Source: Chloroflexota bacterium (GTDB lineage Bacteria; Chloroflexota; Dehalococcoidia; SZUA-161). Taken from it: a stretch of DNA of 31,030 nucleotides. The stretch lies in assembly GCA_016865955.1 (NCBI GenBank), contig VGNW01000001.1:1-31030 (forward strand), written 5' to 3'. Positions 22,950 through 31,012 of this stretch are shown here, in pieces (position 1 is the first letter of the stretch; each line of letters starts with the position of its first letter). Both the position numbers and the translations under genes were made by a program. The notes beneath the pieces were generated by a model that ran no database searches, was not told the origin of the DNA, and worked only from the letters and a program-made list of their open reading frames with translations.

Positions 22950-22978
22950 TTGACACGACTCCCCCACAGGTATAGAAT
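22950..22978 (+). promoter_or_regulatory. promoter of the EEP hydrolase gene, with overlapping palindromes
   Basis: A perfect TTGACA (22950-22955), a 17-base spacer and TAGAAT (22973-22978). The -10 overlaps the palindrome AGAATGCATTCT; just after it lie CTAAT/ATTAG arms and then an 8-bp inverted repeat CTAAGAAA (23001-23008) / TTTCTTAG (23022-23029) ending two bases before the ribosome site GGGGAGG. These could be operator and leader-hairpin controls. Confidence 0.7.
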
Positions 22979-23046
22979 GCATTCTCTAATTCATAATTAG
23001 CTAAGAAATCAGTGTTTGGCGTTTCTTAGTGGGGAGGTAGTAAAAC

Positions 23047-24162
23047 ATGAGATTAGCTACTTTCAACGTCGAGAACATGTTCGAGCGCGCTAAGGCAATG
23101 AATCTCGATACCTGGGCGGATGGTAAGACAGTGCTGGAAGATTTCAAGCAACTGAACGAGTTAATTCAGGAGCCGAAATACACTGAAGAAATCAAGTCAA
23201 AGTTGCTCGAAATCATGGGCTGTCATAAGGGATTGCTCACAAAGGGGGAGAGCGAGTTTATCCTCCTTCGTGATATTCGCGGCAAGTTCCTTTACAGACC
23301 CAAGAAGAAACCTGTCGAAATCGCTGCTGAAGGGCGAGGGGACTGGATTGGCTGGTTCGAGCTTGTGAAAGAGCCTGTCAAAGAGACCACTACTGAGAAC
23401 CTAGCCCGCGTAATGGGTTTGTTGAATGCAGATGCGATGTGTGTAATTGAGGCAGAAAATCGTATCAGCCTTAAACGCTTTAGCGAGGATGTGCTGTCGA
23501 AAGTCAATGTAGCTCCCTTCGACCACATCATGCTCATCGATGGCAATGATGACCGCGGCATAGATGTTGGCATCATGTCCAAGCAGGGATACGAAATCGT
23601 TCGGATGCTCAGCCATGTGGACGACAAGGATAGCACGGGCACAATCTTTAGCCGGGATTGTGCCGAGTACGAGATCAAGACTGCAAAAGGCAACACATTG
23701 CTGTTGCTGGTTAACCACTTCAAGAGCAAGGGCTACGGTAAGCCCGCGGAATCGGCGGCGAAACGGCTCCGTCAAGCCAAACGCGTGCGGGAGATATACG
23801 GTGAGCGTATCGATGACGGCTATGACTACATCGCGGTGGTCGGTGATCTTAATGAAATCCCGGATGAGTATCCAATGGACCCATTGATCCGAGAAGGCTC
23901 AACCCTAACAGACATCATGGTGCATCCTAAATTTAAAGGAGACGGGCGACAGGGAACGCATGGCAACGGTACCAAGTCCGGTAAGCTTGACTACATTCTC
24001 ATGTCTCCCGAACTCTCGGCAAAGGTGACGAAAGGCGGAATCGAACGTCGGGGTGTATGGGGAGGTAAAAACGGCACGCTATTTCCGCATTTACCGACTA
24101 TTAAAGTAGAAAAAGATGCTGCGTCCGACCATGCTGCTTTATGGGTCGATCTGGACATCTGA
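23047..24162 (+). CDS. endonuclease/exonuclease/phosphatase (EEP) family protein
   Basis: A 371-residue hydrolase of the DNase I/AP-endonuclease/phosphatase superfamily. The metal- and phosphate-binding residues appear in order: ATFNVENMF at the start, the catalytic Glu in CVIEAEN, VNHFKSK, VVGDLNEIPD (Asp and Asn), LDYILMS and the final SDHAALW. It may cut DNA or RNA or remove phosphates; the substrate cannot be read from the motifs. No signal peptide is present, so it acts in the cytoplasm. GGAGG lies nine bases before the ATG. It is the only gene between selC and the selC fragment, so it appears to be cargo of the insertion. Confidence 0.85.
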   Translation: MRLATFNVENMFERAKAMNLDTWADGKTVLEDFKQLNELIQEPKYTEEIKSKLLEIMGCHKGLLTKGESEFILLRDIRGKFLYRPKKKPVEIAAEGRGDWIGWFELVKEPVKETTTENLARVMGLLNADAMCVIEAENRISLKRFSEDVLSKVNVAPFDHIMLIDGNDDRGIDVGIMSKQGYEIVRMLSHVDDKDSTGTIFSRDCAEYEIKTAKGNTLLLLVNHFKSKGYGKPAESAAKRLRQAKRVREIYGERIDDGYDYIAVVGDLNEIPDEYPMDPLIREGSTLTDIMVHPKFKGDGRQGTHGNGTKSGKLDYILMSPELSAKVTKGGIERRGVWGGKNGTLFPHLPTIKVEKDAASDHAALWVDLDI

Positions 24163-24173
24163 CATATTTTTCT

Positions 24174-24193
24174 TGGTAGAAAGAATAAATTGA
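24174..24193. repeat. 20-bp repeat, copy 2
   Basis: Exact copy of 19444-19463. Its last four bases (TTGA) are also the first four of the selC fragment, so it abuts the proposed right end of the insertion. Confidence 0.7.
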
Positions 24194-24243
24194 GGGGCAT
24201 TAAAAGTGTCCTTGGTGGGTTCGACCCCCATCCGCTCCCGCCA
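24190..24243 (+). repeat. 54-bp partial copy of selC (attachment-site-like direct repeat)
   Basis: Identical to 22745-22798: the long variable arm, T arm, 3' acceptor strand and CCA of tRNA-Sec. It lacks the 5' half and cannot make a tRNA. It ends two bases before the selB stop codon, which reads toward it. Confidence 0.95.
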
Positions 24244-24245
24244 AA

Positions 24246-26111
24246 TTATGTACTTCCTGAGCCCAGAACCCGCTCGTCTCCCACACGGCGGGTTATTTTT
24301 TCCTGGTCGAGATGCTCCAGAAGAGCCTGAGCGTACTTACGACTGGTGTTTAGCATGTCCCGCGTCTCAGCCAGGGTTATTTTGCCCTTTGTTTTGATGT
24401 GGGAGACTACTTTCCTCACCATCTCATCGTAAGCCGCGGCGGCGAACACCACATTGTCGCTCACCTTAACTACGCGGCGCTGTTTTATTAGAAGGTTCAT
24501 CAGCTCGGGCTCTAGCATGATGTCGCCGGGCGGCGCATAGGGATTCTGAGTCAGTGCTCTGAGGAAAGCATCTATTTTTATCTGCTGTTCTTTATTCAAC
24601 TGTATCTGGTGAGAAGGCAGGCGGACAAAAGCGCCCTCCTCTTTAAGCGTTCCCTCCTCGCGAAGCCTGCTTAAAACGGGCGCAGAGGCTGCGGCTGCCA
24701 GTTGCAGTTTGTTCATCAGCTCTCCGCGCGGCATGCCCTCTCTGGTGGGGAATTTGCGATGATAATCCTGCGCTATGGCTGCGGCTCGTTCCGACAGGCT
24801 TGTCCAGCCGGCGGCGCTGAAGAGGAAGCGGTGCTCCCCTGCGCCAATGGCTACTACTTGTTGCCCCTTAATCAGAGCCTCAATAGCAGGCGTAGCCTCA
24901 GCGGGAGGGAGTCCGCTATTGCGCACCAGCGCACCCGGCTCCTGAGGCTGATTTTTCTCCAGCGTAGCTATAAGTATCTCCTGCGCCGACCCCTTTTCTT
25001 TGCTCTCCAGGCTCCGGATGATGGCGTCGCGGTAGCGCTTGTATCTCGTGGTGCGTGTTTCCACAATCTCGCCGCCGCCTAGAGTATCCTGCGGCGAGCG
25101 TATTACGAAGCGGTCGCCTTTCACTATCGCTACCGGTTCATCCAGCAGGAGCTGTGCCCAGGAGGTCTCCCCCGGTTTAAGCTCCTCCTTCTCCAGCAGG
25201 CGCACCTTTGCCATGGCTTCGGCAGTGCCGGTATGGAAGCTGACTGTGGTGTTGTGCTTGAGGGGATGGCGCAGGTAGGGCAGCAGCTTGAGCCTTACGT
25301 TCAGCATGGTTGACGGGGCGAGCCATCCGGGATTGGTCAGCACATCGCCTCGCTTAAGCTGACTGGTGGCAATGCCCACCAGATTGGCGGCAACACGGCT
25401 GCCTGGAGCAGCGGTGTCTATATGCGTCTTATGGGTTTGCAAGCCGCGCAGGCGCGATTTCAAGCCCGCTGGCACTATCTCCACCTCTTGACCGGCGTGA
25501 AGCGAGCCGTCTATCAATGTGCCGGTGACCACTGTCCCCGAGCCGGCTATGGTGAAGACACGGTCAACGGGCAGCCTGGGCCTGCCGGTGTCCTTCTTGG
25601 GCTGCATCGAATTCAGCATCAGGTCTATGGCGGCAAGCAGCTCGGGCAAGCCTTCCCTGGTTATGGCGGATACGGCTATCATGGGAGAACCTGCCAGAGC
25701 TGTGGGAGCTATCAGCTCTTCTATGTCCATTTTGACCAGTTGCAGCCATTCTTCGTCCACCAGGTCTTTCTTGGTGACGACCACTATGCCCTTCTTTATT
25801 CCGTACAAGTCCAGAATGGCGAGATGTTCTCTGGTCTGGGGCATCACGCCTTCGTTAGCTGCGACGATGAGCAGGGCGAGGTCGATTCCGCCCACGCCGG
25901 CGAGCATGTTTTTGATGAAATGCTCGTGCCCGGGGACATCGACAATGCCGACCTCTCGTCCGCCGGGAAGCTTCAACCATGCGAAGCCGAGGTCGATGGT
26001 CATGCCCCGTTCCTTTTCCTCGCGCAGTCTATCGGGGTCGATGCCGGTGATGGCTTGAATTAACGCTGACTTGCCATGGTCAACGTGACCTGCAGTGCCG
26101 AGCACAAACAT
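24246..26111 (-). CDS. selB: selenocysteine-specific elongation factor SelB
   Basis: SelB carries Sec-tRNA to UGA codons marked by a SECIS hairpin in the message. The 621 residues have the full layout: an EF-Tu-like GTPase domain with GHVDHGKS, DVPGHE and TKKDL, two beta-barrel domains (GSGTVVTGTLIDG onward), and a C-terminal set of winged-helix domains that bind SECIS, ending in the charged MLNTSRKYAQALLEHLDQE segment. Its ATG overlaps the selA stop by one base, so the two are co-translated. Its stop is two bases from the selC fragment. Confidence 0.96.
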   Translation of the reverse strand: MFVLGTAGHVDHGKSALIQAITGIDPDRLREEKERGMTIDLGFAWLKLPGGREVGIVDVPGHEHFIKNMLAGVGGIDLALLIVAANEGVMPQTREHLAILDLYGIKKGIVVVTKKDLVDEEWLQLVKMDIEELIAPTALAGSPMIAVSAITREGLPELLAAIDLMLNSMQPKKDTGRPRLPVDRVFTIAGSGTVVTGTLIDGSLHAGQEVEIVPAGLKSRLRGLQTHKTHIDTAAPGSRVAANLVGIATSQLKRGDVLTNPGWLAPSTMLNVRLKLLPYLRHPLKHNTTVSFHTGTAEAMAKVRLLEKEELKPGETSWAQLLLDEPVAIVKGDRFVIRSPQDTLGGGEIVETRTTRYKRYRDAIIRSLESKEKGSAQEILIATLEKNQPQEPGALVRNSGLPPAEATPAIEALIKGQQVVAIGAGEHRFLFSAAGWTSLSERAAAIAQDYHRKFPTREGMPRGELMNKLQLAAAASAPVLSRLREEGTLKEEGAFVRLPSHQIQLNKEQQIKIDAFLRALTQNPYAPPGDIMLEPELMNLLIKQRRVVKVSDNVVFAAAAYDEMVRKVVSHIKTKGKITLAETRDMLNTSRKYAQALLEHLDQEKITRRVGDERVLGSGST

Positions 26112-27514
26112 TAGGTCTTGCCCTTTGTCTGCAATTTGTTAGCGGCGCTGCGGAGTGCCTGGATAACAACAGGGTCTTCTTCGGGCAGAACGGAGCGCGG
26201 GTCGAGCAGCAGGACGTTCTCGCTGATGCGTCCTATCACTGGCGGCTGTTGAGACCGCATTATCCCGGCTAACATCTGCGCTGGCCCGTGTTCCTTTGTG
26301 GTCTTGCTCTGTTTTCCGATGGCGACAAGCCTGGTGGGCAGCGTGTCTCCGGGAAGGCTGCCTCCGCCTATCATGCTTTCACCGTCTATGACGCGAGCCT
26401 GCTCGCCGAACTCCTGCGCCCAGACCCTGGCTCTTCTTTCAATCTCGGGGAGCGGCGCTGCAATCATGCGCCATACCGGAATCACTTTCAGCGCCTCGTC
26501 TTTCAGGTAGTGAATCAGGGTGGCAGCCAGACCTGCCAGCCTGATTTTATCGATGCGCACCGCCCTTGCCATGGGGTGTTTTTTTAATTTGTCCACGAGT
26601 TGTTTTTTACCTGCTATGATGCCTGCCTGAGGACCTCCCAGTAGCTTGTCACCTGAAAAAAAGGCAAGCCCCACACCCAGGGCGACGCTTTTCTGCACCA
26701 TAGGCTCGGGGTCGAGTCCGAATTGCGTGGTATCCAGCAGACAGCCGCTGCCTAAGTCGTCGAAAACAGGTATGCCGCGTTTGTTGCCCAGCGCTACCAG
26801 TTCCTCCAGGGTTGCCATCTCTGCGAAGCCGACCACTTTGAAGTTGCTGGAGTGAACGCGAAGCAGGGCTGCGGTATGGGGCGTGATCGCCTGCTCGAAA
26901 TCGGCAGCGTAGGTGCAATTAGTGGTGCCCACCTCGACAAGCTTCGCCCCGCTTTGTTTCATTACCTCGGGTACGCGGAAGCCGCCGCCGATCTCCACAG
27001 CCTGGCCGCGGGAGACAATTACCTCTTTCTTTCTTGCCAGCGCAGTGAGACCCAATAGCACAGCCGATGCGTTGTTATTTACCACGAGCGCCGCCTCCGC
27101 GCCGGTCATTTGGCAGAGGAGCTGTTCGATATGAACGTTGCGGTGACCTCGCGTTCCGCCACCGAGGTCGAATTCGAGGTCGCAGTAGCCTTTCGAGGCT
27201 TCGTCCATAGCTGCTATAGTCTCCTGGCTCAACGGAGCGCGTCCCAGATTGGTGTGCAGGATTACGCCGGTGGCGTTTATCAGATAGCGCGGTCCGGGCG
27301 ACGCCAGCTGCTGAACGCGCTGGCAAATAGATTCTATGATTTCCTCTGTGGAAGGGGAGGGCTTATCCTGAGAAATCAGGTGGCGGGCGTGTTCCAGACG
27401 CTGGCGGATGATATCCACCAGCAGGTCGTGGGGATACGAATCTCCGAGTTGCTTGATTCTGCTGTCGGAAAGCAGCTTGTCTACGCCGGGCAGGCTACGA
27501 AATTTATTTTCCAT
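26111..27514 (-). CDS. selA: L-seryl-tRNA(Sec) selenium transferase SelA
   Basis: SelA is the PLP enzyme that turns seryl-tRNA(Sec) into selenocysteyl-tRNA(Sec) with selenophosphate. It has 467 residues, normal for the bacterial enzyme. The N-terminal tRNA-binding domain starts LPGVDKLL; the core begins INATGVILHTNLGRAPLS. The PLP lysine is in SGDKLLGGPQAG (Lys290), preceded by FDDLGSG. AGAGG is five bases before the ATG. It forms an operon with selB; selD, which makes selenophosphate, is not in the window. The roughly 100 bases upstream carry no convincing promoter beyond a TAAGAT. Confidence 0.96.
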   Translation of the reverse strand: MENKFRSLPGVDKLLSDSRIKQLGDSYPHDLLVDIIRQRLEHARHLISQDKPSPSTEEIIESICQRVQQLASPGPRYLINATGVILHTNLGRAPLSQETIAAMDEASKGYCDLEFDLGGGTRGHRNVHIEQLLCQMTGAEAALVVNNNASAVLLGLTALARKKEVIVSRGQAVEIGGGFRVPEVMKQSGAKLVEVGTTNCTYAADFEQAITPHTAALLRVHSSNFKVVGFAEMATLEELVALGNKRGIPVFDDLGSGCLLDTTQFGLDPEPMVQKSVALGVGLAFFSGDKLLGGPQAGIIAGKKQLVDKLKKHPMARAVRIDKIRLAGLAATLIHYLKDEALKVIPVWRMIAAPLPEIERRARVWAQEFGEQARVIDGESMIGGGSLPGDTLPTRLVAIGKQSKTTKEHGPAQMLAGIMRSQQPPVIGRISENVLLLDPRSVLPEEDPVVIQALRSAANKLQTKGKT

Positions 27515-27618
27515 ATCAGCCTCTACAAGATTTTAAGCGCAAGAATATCTTAGCACAAGTGCCGGGGAAAACTAAACAGGAGTTGATTGAATTTACAGCT
27601 TAAGAGATGGGAAGCGTT

Positions 27619-28872
27619 TTAAAGATAAATGACGTCTTCGGGACGGTCGAGAGCCAGGAACAGCAGCATATATTCCTTGAGATGGCGGGTGATTAGGAAG
27701 TTATTCTTTACATGCTCCTTGCCGTTTTTGCCCAGCCATCTGGCATATTCCGGATTTCCCAGAAGCTGTCTGATGGCATAGGCAGTGCCTTCGATGCCGT
27801 GGGACAGCAGACCTGTGAACTTGTTCTGCACCTGCAACGGTATTCCACCCACAGCGGAAGCCACCACAGCCTTCTCTTTCCACAGGGCTTCGCTTACGGT
27901 AAGGGCGAAGCCTTCCTTCAGCGACTTCTGCAGCACAATGGCGGCAGCTCTCTGCAAAGCATTTATCTCGATATCGCTGCCGGGTGGTATTAGCAGCACA
28001 TGGATGTCGGGGTCGTTCCCCGCTCTTTCCATTACCTCCGCCAGAACCTTATCCGACTCGGGGTCGTCGGTAGCTGTGCCCCCGGCCAGTACCAGCCTGC
28101 AGGCTATGCTTCTCTTCACCTGTCGAAAAGCTTGAATCACCCCCACGGGGTCTTTGAGGTAGTCGAAGCGTGATACCTGCAGAATTATGGGTTTATCGCC
28201 GGGTATTTTATATTTGGCAAGAACGGCGTCAACGGTATCCCGACTGAGCTCTCTATTTTTATCGCTCAGCGGGTCGATGGACGGAGAGATAAGGAATTGT
28301 CTGATAGGTAGCGAACGGGAAAAAGCCGGAGCGGAGAACACCGACGCATCGTACTGCAATACCCACGGCTGAAGGAAGCTCCACACCTCCTCGTTGGGTT
28401 TGGAGACATCGATATGGCATCTCCATATCCATTTTTTGCCCAGCTCCTTTTTCCTCTCTACCAGGGCTACGGGCTGGGGGTCATGCACAAAGATGATATC
28501 TCCAACGAGGTTATGCTCCTCGATGTTTTTCCGGCTCGTTTCGTTGAATATAGAGATGTCCTGCTGCGTGAACGGGTCCGGCCTGCCGTGGAGGGTGTTA
28601 TGTATCTTCTTGGTTACCTCGAAAAATGGCATATCTCCCTTTATGACGCTCCAGCGGGCATCGACGCCTAGCTCCGTGAGCAAAGGCACCATCCGCTGCA
28701 AAATCTCCGCCACGCCTCCGCCGGAGAAGGTGGAGTTGATATTCTGGATGACCCTGCCCGAGAGCCTTTTAGCCAGCAGCCTCAAGTCGTCGATTACGTT
28801 TTTGCCTACTATAGGCTCGTAATCAGGCAGCTTTACTGAAGGCGTTTTTCGATAAGCTGTATCAGTTGTGAT
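27619..28872 (-). CDS. GT4 glycosyltransferase, trehalose synthase TreT-like
   Basis: A family-4 glycosyltransferase closest in pattern to TreT, which joins an NDP-glucose to glucose to make trehalose. Visible marks are the INSTFSGGGVAEILQRMVPLL acceptor region (in two parts around the GGG loop), the donor-side QVSRFDYLKDP, and the EX7E signature KEGFALTVSEAL. The start is uncertain. The first in-frame ordinary start, a TTG at 28959, would overlap the preceding gene by 127 bases. A perfect GGAGGG instead ends six bases before an in-frame ATC at 28872, which gives 417 residues and a natural N-terminus before DYEPIVGKN. Its frame overlaps the end of the channel gene. With otsB upstream, trehalose or a trehalose-like solute is the expected product. 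Confidence 0.85.
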   Translation of the reverse strand: MTTDTAYRKTPSVKLPDYEPIVGKNVIDDLRLLAKRLSGRVIQNINSTFSGGGVAEILQRMVPLLTELGVDARWSVIKGDMPFFEVTKKIHNTLHGRPDPFTQQDISIFNETSRKNIEEHNLVGDIIFVHDPQPVALVERKKELGKKWIWRCHIDVSKPNEEVWSFLQPWVLQYDASVFSAPAFSRSLPIRQFLISPSIDPLSDKNRELSRDTVDAVLAKYKIPGDKPIILQVSRFDYLKDPVGVIQAFRQVKRSIACRLVLAGGTATDDPESDKVLAEVMERAGNDPDIHVLLIPPGSDIEINALQRAAAIVLQKSLKEGFALTVSEALWKEKAVVASAVGGIPLQVQNKFTGLLSHGIEGTAYAIRQLLGNPEYARWLGKNGKEHVKNNFLITRHLKEYMLLFLALDRPEDVIYL

Positions 28873-30200
28873 TTTGTTCCCTCCAGCGTGAAGGTATAAG
28901 GGTCGAATCTGGCTATCTCGCCTGCCAGCTCCGGTTCGTCCAGGCTTTGCTCCAGCCATAATGAGAAATCGTTTGTTGCTCTTTGCAGCCTTAATCTCGA
29001 CTCGAAGATATGGAAGTACAGGGAACCCAGACTCAGCTTGCGCAGAGATTCGAGAAACTCCCTGAGGTCGCGGGCTATATAAGGCGTGGGTAAAATGACG
29101 CTCACCGACTTGATGAAATGGAACTCCCGTCCTTCCGGTGCCTGGCGGGATTCACTCCCTTGAGCGAGGCATTCCTCCATTACATTGACCAGCCTTTCTC
29201 GCAGTGCACTCAGACCGGGAAACTCAAAGGCATCGACCGAAGCCAGCCTTTCGCCCAGGACCACATCCCCTAAAACATCGCTGACCCATAAAGCGAAGTC
29301 GTTTGCCGGCTCGGGCGTAAGGTAGTGGTGCTCTTCCAGAAAGTTGTGGGTATGATAGTACACAATCGAATCCGGGGCATTTTTGAGAATATCGGTCAGC
29401 TCTCTGAGATTTCTCGCCTTGAGTCCGGTAAGCTCTTTAAGGTGCAGTCTATCGTAAAATCGGAAAGACTCTTTTGCTTTTTTAATCGGTCTGCCGTAAT
29501 TGATGACGGTGGACTGGATCAGTTTGCGATTGGGAACAAAAATTGTGCTACGGTCCAGTCCTTCGATTTGCGTCATTCTCCAGTCAATCGCCTTGACATA
29601 GCCTTCCTCTCCTGTCTCCAGCTTTATATAGTCTCCCACTTTTACCTGTTCCGTGGTATTGAGCTGGAATCCTGCCAGGAGATTGGGGAGGGTTTCTCGA
29701 AATGCCAGCGCGGCGATTAGCACTATCAGCGCGACGACCAGCAGGATGGGGCTGGTGGGAACACCCCAGATTTCCAGCAATAACAGGATTCCGATAACTA
29801 TAATAATTGCTCTGGCGATTGTACCGGTCAGTTTTATGATGTGCCGGGGAAGCTGGAATTTTTCACCGTACATCGGGATGAGTTGGTTTGCCAGATTAAA
29901 CCCGGTGAGGGCAAGTGAGAGCACCAGAAGCGTCCATAAGCCATCGCCGCCCAGGCTTTTCCAGCGCGCAGTCATCGGGGAAACCGCGATGCCCAGCGCA
30001 GCGCTGATTGTAATGCACCATAATACTGAGGCGCCTTGTGTCGCCTGAAGCAGTATGTCGTCCCCCTGCCACTCGGTTCTCTTAGCCCAGCTGATTAGAG
30101 ACCTGTAGGAAACCCGTCTCAGCCAGAGTGTGGCGATAAGCGCTGCTGCGAAAACTGCAACAGGGACGACTATATCCGGCCAGCTTATGGCTTCGTTCAT
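28833..30200 (-). CDS. MscS-family mechanosensitive channel with duplicated C-terminal (DUF5752-like) domain
   Basis: A 455-residue membrane protein. Five or so membrane segments occupy residues 10-170; the MscS pore helix and beta domain follow (LAFRETLPNLLAGFQLNT, GDYIKLETGEEGYVKAIDWR, FVPNRKLIQSTVINYGRP). Instead of the usual MscS tail there are two copies of a roughly 95-residue domain, at about 247-345 and 360-455. Each has an aromatic/His strand (SIVYYHTHNFLEE; SLYFHIFESRLRL), then NDFALWVSD or NDFSLWLEQ, and a final helix. I take these to be DUF5752-like. The channel likely releases solutes on osmotic downshock. Its ATG overlaps the otsB stop by four bases, placing it inside a trehalose operon. 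Confidence 0.88.
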   Translation of the reverse strand: MNEAISWPDIVVPVAVFAAALIATLWLRRVSYRSLISWAKRTEWQGDDILLQATQGASVLWCITISAALGIAVSPMTARWKSLGGDGLWTLLVLSLALTGFNLANQLIPMYGEKFQLPRHIIKLTGTIARAIIIVIGILLLLEIWGVPTSPILLVVALIVLIAALAFRETLPNLLAGFQLNTTEQVKVGDYIKLETGEEGYVKAIDWRMTQIEGLDRSTIFVPNRKLIQSTVINYGRPIKKAKESFRFYDRLHLKELTGLKARNLRELTDILKNAPDSIVYYHTHNFLEEHHYLTPEPANDFALWVSDVLGDVVLGERLASVDAFEFPGLSALRERLVNVMEECLAQGSESRQAPEGREFHFIKSVSVILPTPYIARDLREFLESLRKLSLGSLYFHIFESRLRLQRATNDFSLWLEQSLDEPELAGEIARFDPYTFTLEGTKSQLIQLIEKRLQ

Positions 30201-31012
30201 AAGTTATCCTTCAAAGCGATACCGCGTATCATCCTCAGTAATTGTCCGACCTCGGCAGGAGATTTGAGATAGTAATCTGCTGCCGAATTAGTGTTCTCTT
30301 CACCTACATAAATGGAGATGCCGTCTTGCTTTCGCACAACTTTGAAGCCGTCTTCATCGGTTGTATCGTCGCCCAGAAATACGGGCAATACCACTGCTTT
30401 GGTCTTCGGTTTACCGTACTTATCGATAAGAAGAGCTATAGCCTTTCCCTTGTTCCAGTCCACTCCCGGCCTTACCTCGTAGACCTTTTTGCCGGAAGTA
30501 ACTATCACTTTCCCCAGAGACCGCGCAGTGGCGATGACCCTCTCGAGTATATTATCGACCTCTTCCGCTTTTCCCTCCTCCACAGAGCGGTAATGGACGC
30601 TCAGGGTGAGACCCTTATCCTCCACGCGTACCCCCCGGACTGTTGCCATAGCCTTAGTCAACACTCGGGTCATCAAATTGAATACAGGTCTCATCTCCTC
30701 TGCAATGGGATTGATAAAATAGATGTCCGGCCCTTCTATCTCAAGTCCATGATTGCCGGCGTATACCAGATCCTTTATCCCTACCCTTCGTTTTAAATCA
30801 TCCAGCGCTCTGCCGCTTATTACACCTACTGTGAAACGGCGTTGATTTGCCAGCTCCTGGAGCACCTGCTTCGTGTCTTGAGGCAAATACGCTGCTTCAG
30901 GGCTCTCCACTATAGGTGTGAGCGTGCCGTCATAGTCGCAAAGAAGCAGCACGCGGCTCGCTGCTCTGAGTTGCTTTTCGATATCCTGCCATACTGAAAG
31001 CAGATGTATCAC
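30197..31012 (-). CDS. otsB: trehalose-6-phosphate phosphatase OtsB
   Basis: A 271-residue HAD-superfamily phosphatase that removes phosphate from trehalose 6-phosphate. HAD motif I is DYDGTLTP, motif II VISGRALDD, then the OtsB-specific AGNHGLEIEGP, the motif III region with VDWNKGKAI, and motif IV GDDTTDEDGF. It begins with GTG 31012, with GGGG eight bases upstream, close to the right edge of the window, so a gene further upstream in the same operon (such as a trehalose-phosphate synthase) could lie just outside. Confidence 0.93.
   Translation of the reverse strand: MIHLLSVWQDIEKQLRAASRVLLLCDYDGTLTPIVESPEAAYLPQDTKQVLQELANQRRFTVGVISGRALDDLKRRVGIKDLVYAGNHGLEIEGPDIYFINPIAEEMRPVFNLMTRVLTKAMATVRGVRVEDKGLTLSVHYRSVEEGKAEEVDNILERVIATARSLGKVIVTSGKKVYEVRPGVDWNKGKAIALLIDKYGKPKTKAVVLPVFLGDDTTDEDGFKVVRKQDGISIYVGEENTNSAADYYLKSPAEVGQLLRMIRGIALKDNL

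Larger units (their letters stand above)
22799..24243 (+). mobile_element. putative selC-targeted insertion carrying one hydrolase gene
   Basis: The segment between the complete selC and a 54-bp copy of its 3' end has the form left by site-specific integration into a tRNA gene: the tRNA is restored on one side and a partial copy remains on the other. The insert is only about 1.4 kb and holds one EEP-family gene with its own promoter. There is no integrase, so it is a remnant or was moved by an enzyme encoded elsewhere. The first 150 bases after selC are noncoding and show nothing I can name. Confidence 0.6.

Noticed and set aside
22697..22975. Open frame running across selC
   Set aside because: It covers the tRNA gene and its flanks, has no ribosome site and no recognisable protein pattern.
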